A stretch of 64,000 nucleotides of DNA from Nitrosomonadales bacterium (GTDB taxonomy: Bacteria > Pseudomonadota > Gammaproteobacteria > Burkholderiales > Gallionellaceae): NCBI GenBank assembly GCA_016716325.1, contig JADJWO010000001.1:1178001-1242000 (forward strand). The letters are read 5' to 3'. The translations under genes were made by a program, and so were the position numbers. How positions within the stretch are numbered: position 1 is the first letter of the stretch; each line of letters begins with the position of its first letter. This document shows, in pieces, positions 8,275 through 16,533 of the stretch. Under the pieces are notes generated by a model that was not told the DNA's origin, did not search any database, and saw only the letters and a list, made by a program, of their open reading frames with translations.

Positions 8275-10452
8275 ATGAAGCATAAAACTCGCACCAACCC
8301 CTTCGACCTGCTTGCCGAACCCATCGTGCCGGTCGCACCGACCCAGCCGCAGCAGATGTCCGTCGAGCAGGCGATGGCGTTGGCGAGCCAGCTCCAGTCG
8401 CAGGGGCGTCTGCAGGAAGCAGAGCATCTGTTGCGCCAGATATTGCAGGCGCAGCCGCAGCACACCTTCGCGCTGCACCTGCTCGGCGTGATCGCGCATC
8501 AGGCCGGCAAGCCGGAACTGGCGATCGAACTGATCCGGCAGGCGATCCGGAGCAACGGCAACGTCGCGCTGTTCCATGCCAACCTGGGCGAGATGTGCCG
8601 GCTGCAGGGCCGTCTCGACGAGGCGGTGCAGCATGGCGAGCGAGCGGTCGAGCTGGATGCGAACATGGTCTCCGGGCACAGCAACCTGGGCATCGCCTGT
8701 TACGACCTCAAGGACTATGACCGTGCCGAAGCATGCCAGCGCCGCGCGCTGGCGATTGCTCCCACCTTCGCGCCGGCGCTGAACAACATGGGCAGCATCT
8801 GCCGCGCGCGCAAGGACAAGGAGGCCGCGCTGGACTGGTATCGCAAGGCGATCGCCGCCGCGCCGGATTATGTGGAGTCGCTGAGTAACCTCGGCGCGGT
8901 ATTGCTGGAAGCCGACCGTCCGGACGAAGCAGTCGTGCCGCTCGAACAGGCGCTGCGCGTCAACCCGAACTATGCCGAAGCGCTGTGCAATCTCGGCATG
9001 GTGCGCAACGCGCTGGACCAGCACGATGCGGCGCTGCCGCTGTTGCAGCGGGCGTTGCAGGTGCGGCCCGACTATGCCGAGGCCTTTATCGGGCTGGCGC
9101 GCTTCTTTTCCGAGAAGGAGGACCTGCCCGAGGCGGAACGTTGCGCCCGCCGCGCCGTCGAGCTGGCGCCGGAAAAAGCCAATGTGTACGCTCAACTGGG
9201 CGGCATCTACACCGAGATGGCGCGTAGCGCCGAGGCTGAAGAGATGTACCGGCGCGCGCTGGAGATCGACCCGGAGTGCGACGAAGCGCTGCTCGGACTG
9301 GGCAACCTGAATATGGAAGGCGGCAATATGGAAAATGCGGAAGCGCTGTTCCGCCAGGCGCTGACGCTCGATGTAGATAACCTTGCGGCGCGCTTCCACC
9401 TCGCCCAGGTCAGAAAGGTGAAGGCCAGCGACGGGAACCTCGCCGCGCTGGAGGCGACGGACGCCGCGGCACGGAACGGCACTTTGCCGCTGACGCCGAG
9501 GAAGGCGATGTCGCTGCATTTCGCGCTGGGCAAGTGCTACGACGACAGCAAGCAACATGACAGGGCGTTCCCGCATTTCCTCGAGGGCTGCCGACTGAAA
9601 CGCGCCACCTACGACTACGAAGCGAACGAGGTCACCCGGCACTTCGATTCGATCCGCGCGGTGTTCGACCGCGATACCCTGGAGCGCCTGCGCGGCGCGG
9701 GCGACCCTTCGAGGGTGCCGATCTTCGTGCTGGGCATGCCGCGCTCGGGCACCACGCTGACCGAGCAGATCATCGCCAGTCACCCGGAGGTGCACGGCGC
9801 GGGCGAGTTGCCCGATCTGCTCGCTATCGCGCAGCGCCCGATCAATGGCGCGAATTATCCCGAGAGCATCCGTTCCATCGACCGGACGCAGCTCGATGCA
9901 TGGGGGGCGGACTACGTCGCGGCGCTGCGCCGGCATGCGCCGGATGCGCGGCACATCACCGACAAGATGCCGGCGAATTTCTTCGCCGTCGGCCTGATCC
10001 ACCTGATGCTGCCCAACGCGAAGATCATCCACGTCAACCGCAATCCGGTGGACACCTGTTTGTCCTGCTTCACCCGTTTGTTCAACCGCAAGCAGAACCA
10101 GACCTACGACCTGGCGGAACTCGGGCGCTACTACGTCGATTACGCGCGGCTGATGGAACACTGGCGCGCGGTGCTGCCTGCCGGCGCCTTTCTCGACGTG
10201 CGCTACGAGGACATCGTCGCCGACCAGGAAGCGCAGGCGCGCCGTCTGATCGAATATTGCGGGCTGGAGTGGGACGAGGCCTGCATCGATTTCCACAAGA
10301 CCAAGCGCGCGATCCGTACCGCCAGCGTGACGCAGGTACGCCAGCCAATCTACAGTTCATCGGTGGAGCGCTGGCGGCCTTACGAGAAACACCTCGGCCC
10401 GTTGCTGGACGCGCTGGGTGAACTTGCGCCAAAGACAACTATCGCGCAATAG
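8275..10452 (+). CDS. TPR-sulfotransferase (copy 2)
   Basis: 725 residues, paralogue of the gene at 4425. Residues about 25-430 are tetratricopeptide repeats (for example HSNLGIACYDLKDYDRAEAC, AEALCNLGMVRNALDQHDAA, LLGLGNLNMEGGNMENAEAL). The sulfotransferase domain follows, with the PAPS loop FVLGMPRSGTTLTEQ, DKMPANFFAVGLI, and the 3'-phosphate motif NRNPVDTCLSCFTRLF. The end ASVTQVRQPIYSSSVERWRP closely matches copy 1. Acceptor unknown. The insertion sequence ends 7 bases upstream of the ATG, so the native leader (TTTTTTGGTAATCACA) has been replaced and expression is probably altered. The last residues TTIAQ and the stop are encoded by a REP-like repeat. Confidence 0.88.
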   Translation: MKHKTRTNPFDLLAEPIVPVAPTQPQQMSVEQAMALASQLQSQGRLQEAEHLLRQILQAQPQHTFALHLLGVIAHQAGKPELAIELIRQAIRSNGNVALFHANLGEMCRLQGRLDEAVQHGERAVELDANMVSGHSNLGIACYDLKDYDRAEACQRRALAIAPTFAPALNNMGSICRARKDKEAALDWYRKAIAAAPDYVESLSNLGAVLLEADRPDEAVVPLEQALRVNPNYAEALCNLGMVRNALDQHDAALPLLQRALQVRPDYAEAFIGLARFFSEKEDLPEAERCARRAVELAPEKANVYAQLGGIYTEMARSAEAEEMYRRALEIDPECDEALLGLGNLNMEGGNMENAEALFRQALTLDVDNLAARFHLAQVRKVKASDGNLAALEATDAAARNGTLPLTPRKAMSLHFALGKCYDDSKQHDRAFPHFLEGCRLKRATYDYEANEVTRHFDSIRAVFDRDTLERLRGAGDPSRVPIFVLGMPRSGTTLTEQIIASHPEVHGAGELPDLLAIAQRPINGANYPESIRSIDRTQLDAWGADYVAALRRHAPDARHITDKMPANFFAVGLIHLMLPNAKIIHVNRNPVDTCLSCFTRLFNRKQNQTYDLAELGRYYVDYARLMEHWRAVLPAGAFLDVRYEDIVADQEAQARRLIEYCGLEWDEACIDFHKTKRAIRTASVTQVRQPIYSSSVERWRPYEKHLGPLLDALGELAPKTTIAQ

Positions 10453-10636
10453 AATTGCGCTCCTACAGAGGGACGATGTTGTAGGAGCCCAGCTTGCTGG
10501 GCGATGATTCTCGATCACGCAGCTATCGCGCAATGAAATTGCGCTCCTACAGGATGGCGATGGAAACAAATGCAGGAGCCCGATTTATCGGGCGATAGAA
10601 CGATATCGAATCGCCCGACAAGTCGGGCTCCTACGG
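10438..10636. repeat. REP-like palindrome array
   Basis: Five units in 200 bases alternate between the TATCGCGCAAT-AATTGCGCTCCTAC type (10439-10466, 10524-10550) and the TAGGAGCCC-loop-GGGCGAT type (10482-10505, 10571-10598, and inverted at 10605-10635). The first unit provides the stop codon of the sulfotransferase gene. The array probably forms stable RNA hairpins at the 3' end of that transcript. Confidence 0.85.
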
Positions 10637-10673
10637 ACACATATTTCAGGGTAATGGATCATCCGGGTTGGTT

Positions 10674-11495
10674 ATGAAGACAGGCGTACTTTTCGTGTTG
10701 TTGCTGCTGGCCGGTTGCGCCGACCTGTCGCCGCAGTCCCGCTGGCAGCTTGCCGACCGGCTGGCGGAACAGGCGGGTTGGCAGAAGCTGCACATCCCGG
10801 CCGGAACCTTCGTCCTTACCGCCTATGCACCCGCACCCGCCGCGCCCGAGGACGCGCTGACGGTGTATATCGAAGGCGACGGGCTGGCCTGGCTGACGCG
10901 CTCGCAACCTTCGAACGACCCGACGCCGCGCAATCCGGTCGGGCTGCAACTGGCGCTGCGCCATCCGCAGGGTTTGGCCGCCTATCTGGCGCGCCCCTGC
11001 CAGTACACCGCGCCGCAGGACGCGCAGAACTGCCGGCAGACTTACTGGACGGACGGACGCTTCGCGCCCGAGGTGATCGATGCCAGCGATCGGGCTGTCG
11101 ACCAACTCAAACAGCGCTTCGGCGCGGCACGGCTGGTGCTGGTCGGCTATTCGGGCGGCGGCGCCGTCGCGGCACTACTGGCGGCACGGCGCAAGGATGT
11201 CGTCCGGCTGGTGACGGTGGCGGGCAACCTGGATCACCGCGCCTGGACGACGCTGCATCATGTCCCCGCGCTCAAGAACTCGCTGAATCCCGCGGACGAG
11301 TGGCGGTCGCTGGTCGGCTTGCCGCAACGGCACTTCGTCGGGGAACAGGACAAGGTCGTCAGCCGCGCGGTGGCCGACGCCTATGCTGCGCGCTTCCCGC
11401 CGCAGCGGCGCCCGGAAGTGATCGAAATCCCGGATTTCGATCACGCCTGTTGCTGGGCCGAGCAATGGGATTCGATCTGGCAGGAGGCGCGCTGA
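10674..11495 (+). CDS. Lipoprotein with alpha/beta-hydrolase fold
   Basis: 273 residues. MKTGVLFVLLLLAGCADLSP is a lipoprotein signal with lipobox LAGC, so the mature protein should be membrane-anchored. The nucleophile elbow LVGYSGGGAVAALLAA (G-x-S-x-G) and the late FDHACCWAEQW histidine are those of a serine alpha/beta hydrolase. GDGLAW and PVGLQLALRHP are other recognisable blocks. The substrate is not known. An upstream in-frame TTG at 10668 exists; the ATG at 10674 gives a standard signal peptide. Confidence 0.75.
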   Translation: MKTGVLFVLLLLAGCADLSPQSRWQLADRLAEQAGWQKLHIPAGTFVLTAYAPAPAAPEDALTVYIEGDGLAWLTRSQPSNDPTPRNPVGLQLALRHPQGLAAYLARPCQYTAPQDAQNCRQTYWTDGRFAPEVIDASDRAVDQLKQRFGAARLVLVGYSGGGAVAALLAARRKDVVRLVTVAGNLDHRAWTTLHHVPALKNSLNPADEWRSLVGLPQRHFVGEQDKVVSRAVADAYAARFPPQRRPEVIEIPDFDHACCWAEQWDSIWQEAR

Positions 11496-11496
11496 A

Positions 11497-12366
11497 TCAG
11501 CCGCGCCCGCTGACAGTCAGCGTGTCCGCCAGCGTCGGGTAGCGCAATTTCACTTGCAGTTCCCGCTTCATGCGCCGGTTGTCCAGACGCCGCGATTCGT
11601 TCATGAACGACCACATCATCGGCGACACCGCCTGCTCCACCCGCGCGCGCGGCAGGCGCGGCGGGCGCGGCAGACCGAAGGCGTCCGCCACCGCATCGAA
11701 ATAATCGCCCATCTTCAATGTACTGTCGTCGCTGGCGTGGTAGATGCGGCACGCCTTGCCGCGCCGCAACGCGGCGACGGCGATGCGCGCCAGGTCGTCT
11801 GCATGGATGCGATTGGTGTAGCTGTCTTCTTCCGGCACGATCGCCGGGGCGGCAGCCCGCAGCCGTTCCAGCGGCAGTCGGTCGGCCGCGTAGATGCCCG
11901 GCACGCGCAGGATGGCGGCGTTCACCCCGTTGCGCCTCGCCCAGTCGCGCACTTGGCGTTCGGCGTCGATGCGGCGCTGCGCGCGCGGATTCCGCGCATT
12001 CGGCGGACGCGTCTCGCCGACCCGTTCTCCCGCGCAATCGCCGTACACGCCACTGGTGCTGATGTAGATCAAACGTCCGGGTAACTTTCCCCGCGACAGC
12101 GCGCTCAACAGGTTGCACGTGCGCGGGTCGCGCGTTCCGGAATCCGGCGGCGGCGCGAAATGCAGCACCGCATCGGCCAGGCCGGCCAGGCGCACGAGGC
12201 TGGCACGGTCGTCCAGATCGCCCAGTACCGGTATCACGCCAAGGGCGCGCAAACGTTCCCGATAAGCCGGGTTGCGCACCAGCGCGAACACGCGATGGCG
12301 CCCTTTCAACAGCGGGATGGTACGCAGCGCGACATCGCCGCATCCAACGACAAGAATTCTTTTCAT
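11497..12366 (-). CDS. NAD-dependent epimerase/dehydratase family protein
   Basis: 289 residues. The Rossmann motif MKRILVVGCGDVALR is at the N-terminus, with GDLDDRASL and the Y-x-S-T-S-G-V-Y-G-D segment (LIYISTSGVYGDCAGE) of extended short-chain dehydrogenases. The catalytic YxxxK is not obvious: the position reads R-x-Q-R-R-I-D-A-E. This fits the SDR_a5-type family (yeeZ-like), which often lacks a clear catalytic dyad. Convergent with the lipoprotein hydrolase: the two ends are 1 base apart. The longer upstream reading was discarded because MKRILVVG is a canonical start. Confidence 0.75.
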   Translation of the reverse strand: MKRILVVGCGDVALRTIPLLKGRHRVFALVRNPAYRERLRALGVIPVLGDLDDRASLVRLAGLADAVLHFAPPPDSGTRDPRTCNLLSALSRGKLPGRLIYISTSGVYGDCAGERVGETRPPNARNPRAQRRIDAERQVRDWARRNGVNAAILRVPGIYAADRLPLERLRAAAPAIVPEEDSYTNRIHADDLARIAVAALRRGKACRIYHASDDSTLKMGDYFDAVADAFGLPRPPRLPRARVEQAVSPMMWSFMNESRRLDNRRMKRELQVKLRYPTLADTLTVSGRG

Positions 12367-12418
12367 GGCGTGATTATGCGTTAAAATCCATGCCTTCACG
12401 CACCCCGAACTATTCACC

Positions 12419-13432
12419 ATGTCATTCAAAACGATCATCGAGCCCAGCGGGCACGAATTCCCCATCGAAGCGAACGAGACCGTCCTCGAAGCCGCCATCA
12501 GGCATGGCTATACCCTGCCCTACAGTTGCCGCGACGGTGTGTGCGGGGCCTGCAAGGGAAAGGTGGTGCAGGGCAATATCGACCACGGCAGGCATCAGGA
12601 AGGCGTGTTGACGGATGCCGAAAAGGCTACCGGCATGGCATTGTTCTGCTGCGCCAAACCGCTGTCGGATCTGGTGATCGAGTGCCGCGAAGTGACTGCG
12701 GCGGGCGAGATCCAGATCAAGACGCTGCCGTGCCGGGTGCAGAGGATGGAGCGTCCCGCCGAGGACGTGATGGTGCTGAAACTCAAGCTCCCCGCGAATG
12801 AAAGGCTGCAATTCCTCGCCGGGCAATACATCGACATCCTGCAAAAGGACCAGAAGCCGCGCAGCTTCTCGCTGGCGAATGCGCCGCACGACGACGAGTT
12901 CCTCGAACTGCATGTCCGCAACATCTCCGGCGGCGCGTTCACGCGCCATATCTTCGAGGAGATGAAGGAGCGCGACATCCTGCGTTTCAAGGGCCCGCTC
13001 GGCACGTTCTTCCTGCGCGAGGATTCCGGCCGGCCGATCATCTTCGTCGCCAGCGGCACCGGCTTCGCGCCGATCAAGGCGATCATCGAGCACGCGCTGT
13101 ATGTCGGCATCAAGCGCCCGATGCATTTCTACTGGGGCGTGCGCAAGCTGGCCGACCTGTACATGCTGGACAAGGCGAAGGAATGGGAAGGCAACGGCAT
13201 CAGATTCACGCCGGTGCTGTCGGACGCGTTGCCGGAAGACAACTGGCAGGGGCGCACCGGCTTCGTGCACCAGGCGGTGCTGGACGACTACGATGATCTA
13301 TCCGCGCATGAGGTGTATGCCTGCGGCGCACCGGTGGTGGTGGAAGCGGCACACCGCGACTTCACTTCGCAGCGCGGCCTGCCGGAGGACGCATTCTATT
13401 CGGACGCCTTCACCTTCGTGCCGAAGAGCTAG
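12419..13432 (+). CDS. 2Fe-2S ferredoxin / NAD(P)H-flavin oxidoreductase fusion
   Basis: 337 residues: an N-terminal plant-type ferredoxin domain (residues 1-90) with the cluster ligands YSCRDGVCGACKGKV and LFCC, then a FAD-binding ferredoxin reductase domain (about 100-200, RSFSLANAPHDDEFLELHVR) and an NAD-binding domain (IIFVASGTGFAPIKAII, YACGAPVVVEAAH). This is the architecture of CDP-6-deoxy-delta-3,4-glucoseen reductase-like proteins. In betaproteobacteria such genes commonly sit near ubiquinone genes and do not imply dideoxysugar synthesis, and no sugar pathway is visible here. The physiological electron acceptor is open. Confidence 0.85.
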   Translation: MSFKTIIEPSGHEFPIEANETVLEAAIRHGYTLPYSCRDGVCGACKGKVVQGNIDHGRHQEGVLTDAEKATGMALFCCAKPLSDLVIECREVTAAGEIQIKTLPCRVQRMERPAEDVMVLKLKLPANERLQFLAGQYIDILQKDQKPRSFSLANAPHDDEFLELHVRNISGGAFTRHIFEEMKERDILRFKGPLGTFFLREDSGRPIIFVASGTGFAPIKAIIEHALYVGIKRPMHFYWGVRKLADLYMLDKAKEWEGNGIRFTPVLSDALPEDNWQGRTGFVHQAVLDDYDDLSAHEVYACGAPVVVEAAHRDFTSQRGLPEDAFYSDAFTFVPKS

Positions 13433-13441
13433 CCGCCCGTC

Positions 13442-14608
13442 TCACTTCAATTCCATCGCGCGCCGATAGTATTCGAGCGACTCGCCGGATTTCCCCGTGT
13501 GCTGCGCAAGCTGGCCCAGCGCGGTATAGACCGCATGACCGGGCGCGATGCTGGCGCTGGCATCCAGATAGTTCTGCGCCTTGCCCCACAACTGCTGGTG
13601 CAGACAAAGCTTGCCGAGCGCCAGCAGCAATCCCGCGTCGTCCCGGTGCAGGCCGAGCCACTTCTCGGCTTGTTCGATCTGCGCCACGGCATCCCCGGAA
13701 CGGCAATCGCCATATAGCGCGACCAGTTCGCTGTCCCATTGCGCGTTCAGGCTGTCGGCAAGCAGGTGTTGCGCGGCCTGGCAATCGCCACGGCGGATCA
13801 GCGCCTGCGCGGTCGCCGCCGCAATCTTGCCGCACCGATTGAGTTCTGCAGGCATGCCTCTCAGGCAGGTGTTCAGGTCCGCCAGGCTTTCCTGGCGGCG
13901 GATCTTTTCCAGCCAGGCCTGTTGGCGCAATTGCGCAGCCGTCGTGACATCGATGGCTGCGCGCTTTTCCAGTTGCTCCAGCACGCCCAGCACTTCATCC
14001 CAGTTCCCCGCCTGTTGTTGCGCCTTGAGTTCCAGGGATAACGCGCCGGCATGACTCTTGCCCCCGCTGCCGCGCAGTTTGTGCAAGGCGCCCAGAGCCG
14101 CGTGCGGGTCGTGCTGGTCGAGCATGAACTTGGCGGAAGCCATCAGGCGCATGGTGGCGTCCCCCGCCGTCCTGCCCTCGGCAGCGGACAGGTAGACGTC
14201 GCGCTTCTCGTATTCGTGCAGTTCGTGCGCGGACCGCGCGGCGATAACGGGATGCAATGCGGAGGTGTCGCCCAGCTCCATCGCACGCACCGAGGCTTTT
14301 TCCGCTGCAGCGTAGCGGCCCTCGAAGAACGCGCCGAGCGCCTCGTCGAGCAGCTCGCGCGCCTTGGACCGCGCGCGCTCCATACGGAATTTCCGCACAT
14401 AGGCGGGCAATTGCAACGCGGCAGACACCATGCGCACCAGCACATAGCCGGTCACGAATGCCAGCAGCGACAGGATGGCGAACAGCGTGAACGACAGTTC
14501 GATGCGGTACGGCGGATAAACCAGCAGCACATACCCCGGATTGTGCGAGGCGACTGTCAGCGCCGCCGCTGCCGCGAACAGAGCCAGGATCCAGAGCAGG
14601 TATTTCAT
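13442..14608 (-). CDS. hemY: HemY-like TPR membrane protein
   Basis: 388 residues. Two N-terminal membrane helices (MKYLLWILALFAAAAALTVA and about residues 42-65, LFAILSLLAFVTGYVLVRMV) form the HemY_N domain. It is followed by a TPR-rich region (for example LLLALGKLCLHQQLWGKAQN near the C-terminus). In proteobacteria hemY sits at the end of a hemCDXY operon and has an unclear role in haem synthesis; it is not the Bacillus protoporphyrinogen oxidase of the same name. It overlaps hemX by 4 nt (ATGA), which fixes the start at 14608; the longer upstream reading runs through hemX and is rejected. Confidence 0.88.
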   Translation of the reverse strand: MKYLLWILALFAAAAALTVASHNPGYVLLVYPPYRIELSFTLFAILSLLAFVTGYVLVRMVSAALQLPAYVRKFRMERARSKARELLDEALGAFFEGRYAAAEKASVRAMELGDTSALHPVIAARSAHELHEYEKRDVYLSAAEGRTAGDATMRLMASAKFMLDQHDPHAALGALHKLRGSGGKSHAGALSLELKAQQQAGNWDEVLGVLEQLEKRAAIDVTTAAQLRQQAWLEKIRRQESLADLNTCLRGMPAELNRCGKIAAATAQALIRRGDCQAAQHLLADSLNAQWDSELVALYGDCRSGDAVAQIEQAEKWLGLHRDDAGLLLALGKLCLHQQLWGKAQNYLDASASIAPGHAVYTALGQLAQHTGKSGESLEYYRRAMELK

Positions 14609-15699
14609 CGCGAGGCCTTTGCCTCGTTCTCGCGGGACAGCCGCTGGGTACGCACGGCCTGCAGGCTGGCGCTGATGTCGGGCAACTCGATGTCGATGTC
14701 GGACTGTGCGAACTTCCCGAGCGCCTTCTGCATCTGCGCGACCGGTTTCGATTTCTCGTCGAAATAGCGTGCCGTCCATAGCTGCGCGGTCTTGATCTCG
14801 CGCCGGAAACTCTCCTGGTCGCGCGACAACAGTGCAAGGCGAGCGGACAGCAGGCGCAGCTTGAGATTCTCGCGCAGGAAGAATTTCTGGTCGGGTGCGA
14901 CCAGCGGGATGGCAGACTTGCCGGTGTTCTCGATGCGCACCAGTTGTCCCGCCTCCCGCCCGATCTCGCGCAGCAGTTTCTGCCATGCGGATCCGTCTTC
15001 CCGGGGATGTGTTTCGGCGGCAGCCTCCGTCGCACGGCGCTGGTAGGCCAGCGGCAACGCGTCCACGCCGGCACTCAGGTCGTCGAGCTGGAAATTGAGC
15101 GCGGCGACATCCACGTCGGGCAGCGCGCGGAGTTTGTCCATGTCCTGGCCGATGACTTTGCGCAGCCGGTTGAATACGGGGCGATCCGTGCGCTGCAAAC
15201 GCTCATCGGCGCTTTGCATCGCGATCAGCGCGGCTTTGACGTTGGCCGACAGTTGCAGTTGCTGGCCGGCGATCAGCAGAAGCTGCTCGACTTCCGCCAG
15301 TGCCGTCTCGTCGCGGCTGACCGACAGGTCGTTATACAACACCTCCAGCGCAGCCCGCTGATCCTGCGCTTCGGCATAACGCGCGTCCATCATGCTCAAT
15401 CTGGCCGACAGTTCGCGCACCTCGTCCTGGCTCTGCGCCAGCAGCACCTGATTGGCCTTGCCCGCACCGTCCATCTCCGCGATCTTCTGCGCCAACTGGC
15501 GCTGCATGTCGCCGATGGCGCGATGCCCGTCCAGCCATTGCCACAGGAATATCACGGCCAGTGCGGCCAGCGTCATCTGCGTGAGTGTGATGCGCGAAAA
15601 GATATCCGCCGGCGAGTTCTTTTGCGCCGGACGGACGGGTACCGGAGGTTCCGGTGCATCCGGCATGGCGCTTCCCGGTTGCGTGTCCTGCTCACTCAT
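14605..15699 (-). CDS. hemX: HemX-like membrane protein
   Basis: 364 residues with a Pro-rich cytoplasmic N-terminus, one membrane helix (about residues 37-57, LTQMTLAALAVIFLWQWL), and a long periplasmic helical part (QRQLAQKIAEMDGAGKANQV, coiled-coil like). The pattern matches the HemX family (once annotated as uroporphyrinogen-III C-methyltransferase, but without a methyltransferase domain). Lies between hemD and hemY on the same strand with 3 nt to hemD and a 4-nt overlap with hemY, indicating one transcript. Confidence 0.88.
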   Translation of the reverse strand: MSEQDTQPGSAMPDAPEPPVPVRPAQKNSPADIFSRITLTQMTLAALAVIFLWQWLDGHRAIGDMQRQLAQKIAEMDGAGKANQVLLAQSQDEVRELSARLSMMDARYAEAQDQRAALEVLYNDLSVSRDETALAEVEQLLLIAGQQLQLSANVKAALIAMQSADERLQRTDRPVFNRLRKVIGQDMDKLRALPDVDVAALNFQLDDLSAGVDALPLAYQRRATEAAAETHPREDGSAWQKLLREIGREAGQLVRIENTGKSAIPLVAPDQKFFLRENLKLRLLSARLALLSRDQESFRREIKTAQLWTARYFDEKSKPVAQMQKALGKFAQSDIDIELPDISASLQAVRTQRLSRENEAKASR

Positions 15700-15702
15700 G
15701 TC

Positions 15703-16533
15703 TCACCCCTGCTCTTCAGACCAATCCGCCAGCGCGGATAGTAAACCATCGTCCCCGGGGCCGGTTAGCCGCACCTGCCGCCAGCCTTGCCGCTGCGCCA
15801 ACCCGGCGATGCGCGGGTGAGGCACGAACAGTGGCACATCGCGCAACCCTTCCCGCGCGGTCCCGTCCAGCATCTTCCACAAGTGTTCCAGCGCCTCGCT
15901 GCTGGTCACGCTGATCGCGTCAGGCGCGCTGTCCCGCAACACGGTCGCATCCTGTTGCGACTTGCTGCGCCGGTAACACGCGGCATATTCCACGGTGGCC
16001 CCGCGCGCCCTGAGCGTATCGCCCAGCAACTCGCGACCGCCGTCGCCACGGAAGACCATCACCCGCCATCCGGCAACATCCTGCAATTCCGGCACCGCCA
16101 GCAGGCCTTCGCTGTCGAAGCGCTCGACCGGCGCGATCACCCGGGCGATGCCCAGTTCGCGCAACGCTTTCGCGCTGCCCTGCCCGACTGCGGCGATTTT
16201 AAGGGCTGGTGGCAATGCCAGAAGCCCCCCCTCTCCCCCAACGCCTCCTCCGCTTGAGGGAGAGGAGGGCGCGACAGCGCGCGCGAGGGTCGCCAGGATA
16301 GCCTCCATACCGTAATGCACGGCATTCGGGCTGATGAAAATGGCGAGGTCGAATTGCGCCAAACGCGCGATCTGCTCCTGCAAGGTCTGCGGGTCGCTCG
16401 CCGGGCCGATCTCCAGCAACGGGAACAGTACGGGTATGCCGCCCGCCTGTTCGATCGAACGCGCCAGTTGCGCGGCCTGGTCACGCGGCCGCGTGACGAC
16501 GATTCTCAGTCCGGCGAGCGGCAGGTCACCCAT
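15703..16533 (-). CDS. hemD: Uroporphyrinogen-III synthase
   Basis: 276 residues. HemD closes and inverts ring D of hydroxymethylbilane to give uroporphyrinogen III in the cytoplasm. Recognisable parts: GLRIVVTRPRDQAAQLARSI, FISPNAVHYGM, AAVGQGSAKALRELG, and ISVTSSEALEHLWKML. The start at 16533 lies inside the last codons of hemC (8-nt overlap), giving coupled translation. A stretch PSSPSSGGGVGGEGGLLALP between VAP and ALKIAAVGQG is not expected in the family; it is encoded by a palindromic repeat element at about 16214-16268 and lengthens the usual 250-260 residues. Confidence 0.92.
   Translation of the reverse strand: MGDLPLAGLRIVVTRPRDQAAQLARSIEQAGGIPVLFPLLEIGPASDPQTLQEQIARLAQFDLAIFISPNAVHYGMEAILATLARAVAPSSPSSGGGVGGEGGLLALPPALKIAAVGQGSAKALRELGIARVIAPVERFDSEGLLAVPELQDVAGWRVMVFRGDGGRELLGDTLRARGATVEYAACYRRSKSQQDATVLRDSAPDAISVTSSEALEHLWKMLDGTAREGLRDVPLFVPHPRIAGLAQRQGWRQVRLTGPGDDGLLSALADWSEEQG
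16214..16268 (-). repeat. In-frame palindromic element inside hemD
   Basis: The coding strand reads CCCTCCTCTCCCTCAAGCGG and then AGGAGGCGTTGGGGGAGAGG, a degenerate member of the CCCTCTCCC/GGGAGAGGG family. It is read in the frame that gives PSSPSSGGGVGGEGG. Confidence 0.7.

Noticed and set aside
8251..10296. 681-codon open frame on the minus strand across the TPR-sulfotransferase
   Set aside because: It is the antisense shadow of a GC-rich repeat gene. The composition (His-, Arg- and Asp-rich low complexity) is unlike any protein family.
12419..13432. Dideoxysugar pathway reductase (ascD/ddhD)
   Set aside because: Architecture matches but there are no other sugar nucleotide genes; kept as a generic ferredoxin reductase fusion.
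13442..14608. HemY as protoporphyrinogen oxidase
   Set aside because: The protein has TPRs and two membrane helices but no FAD motif, so it is the proteobacterial HemY of unclear function, not the Bacillus enzyme.
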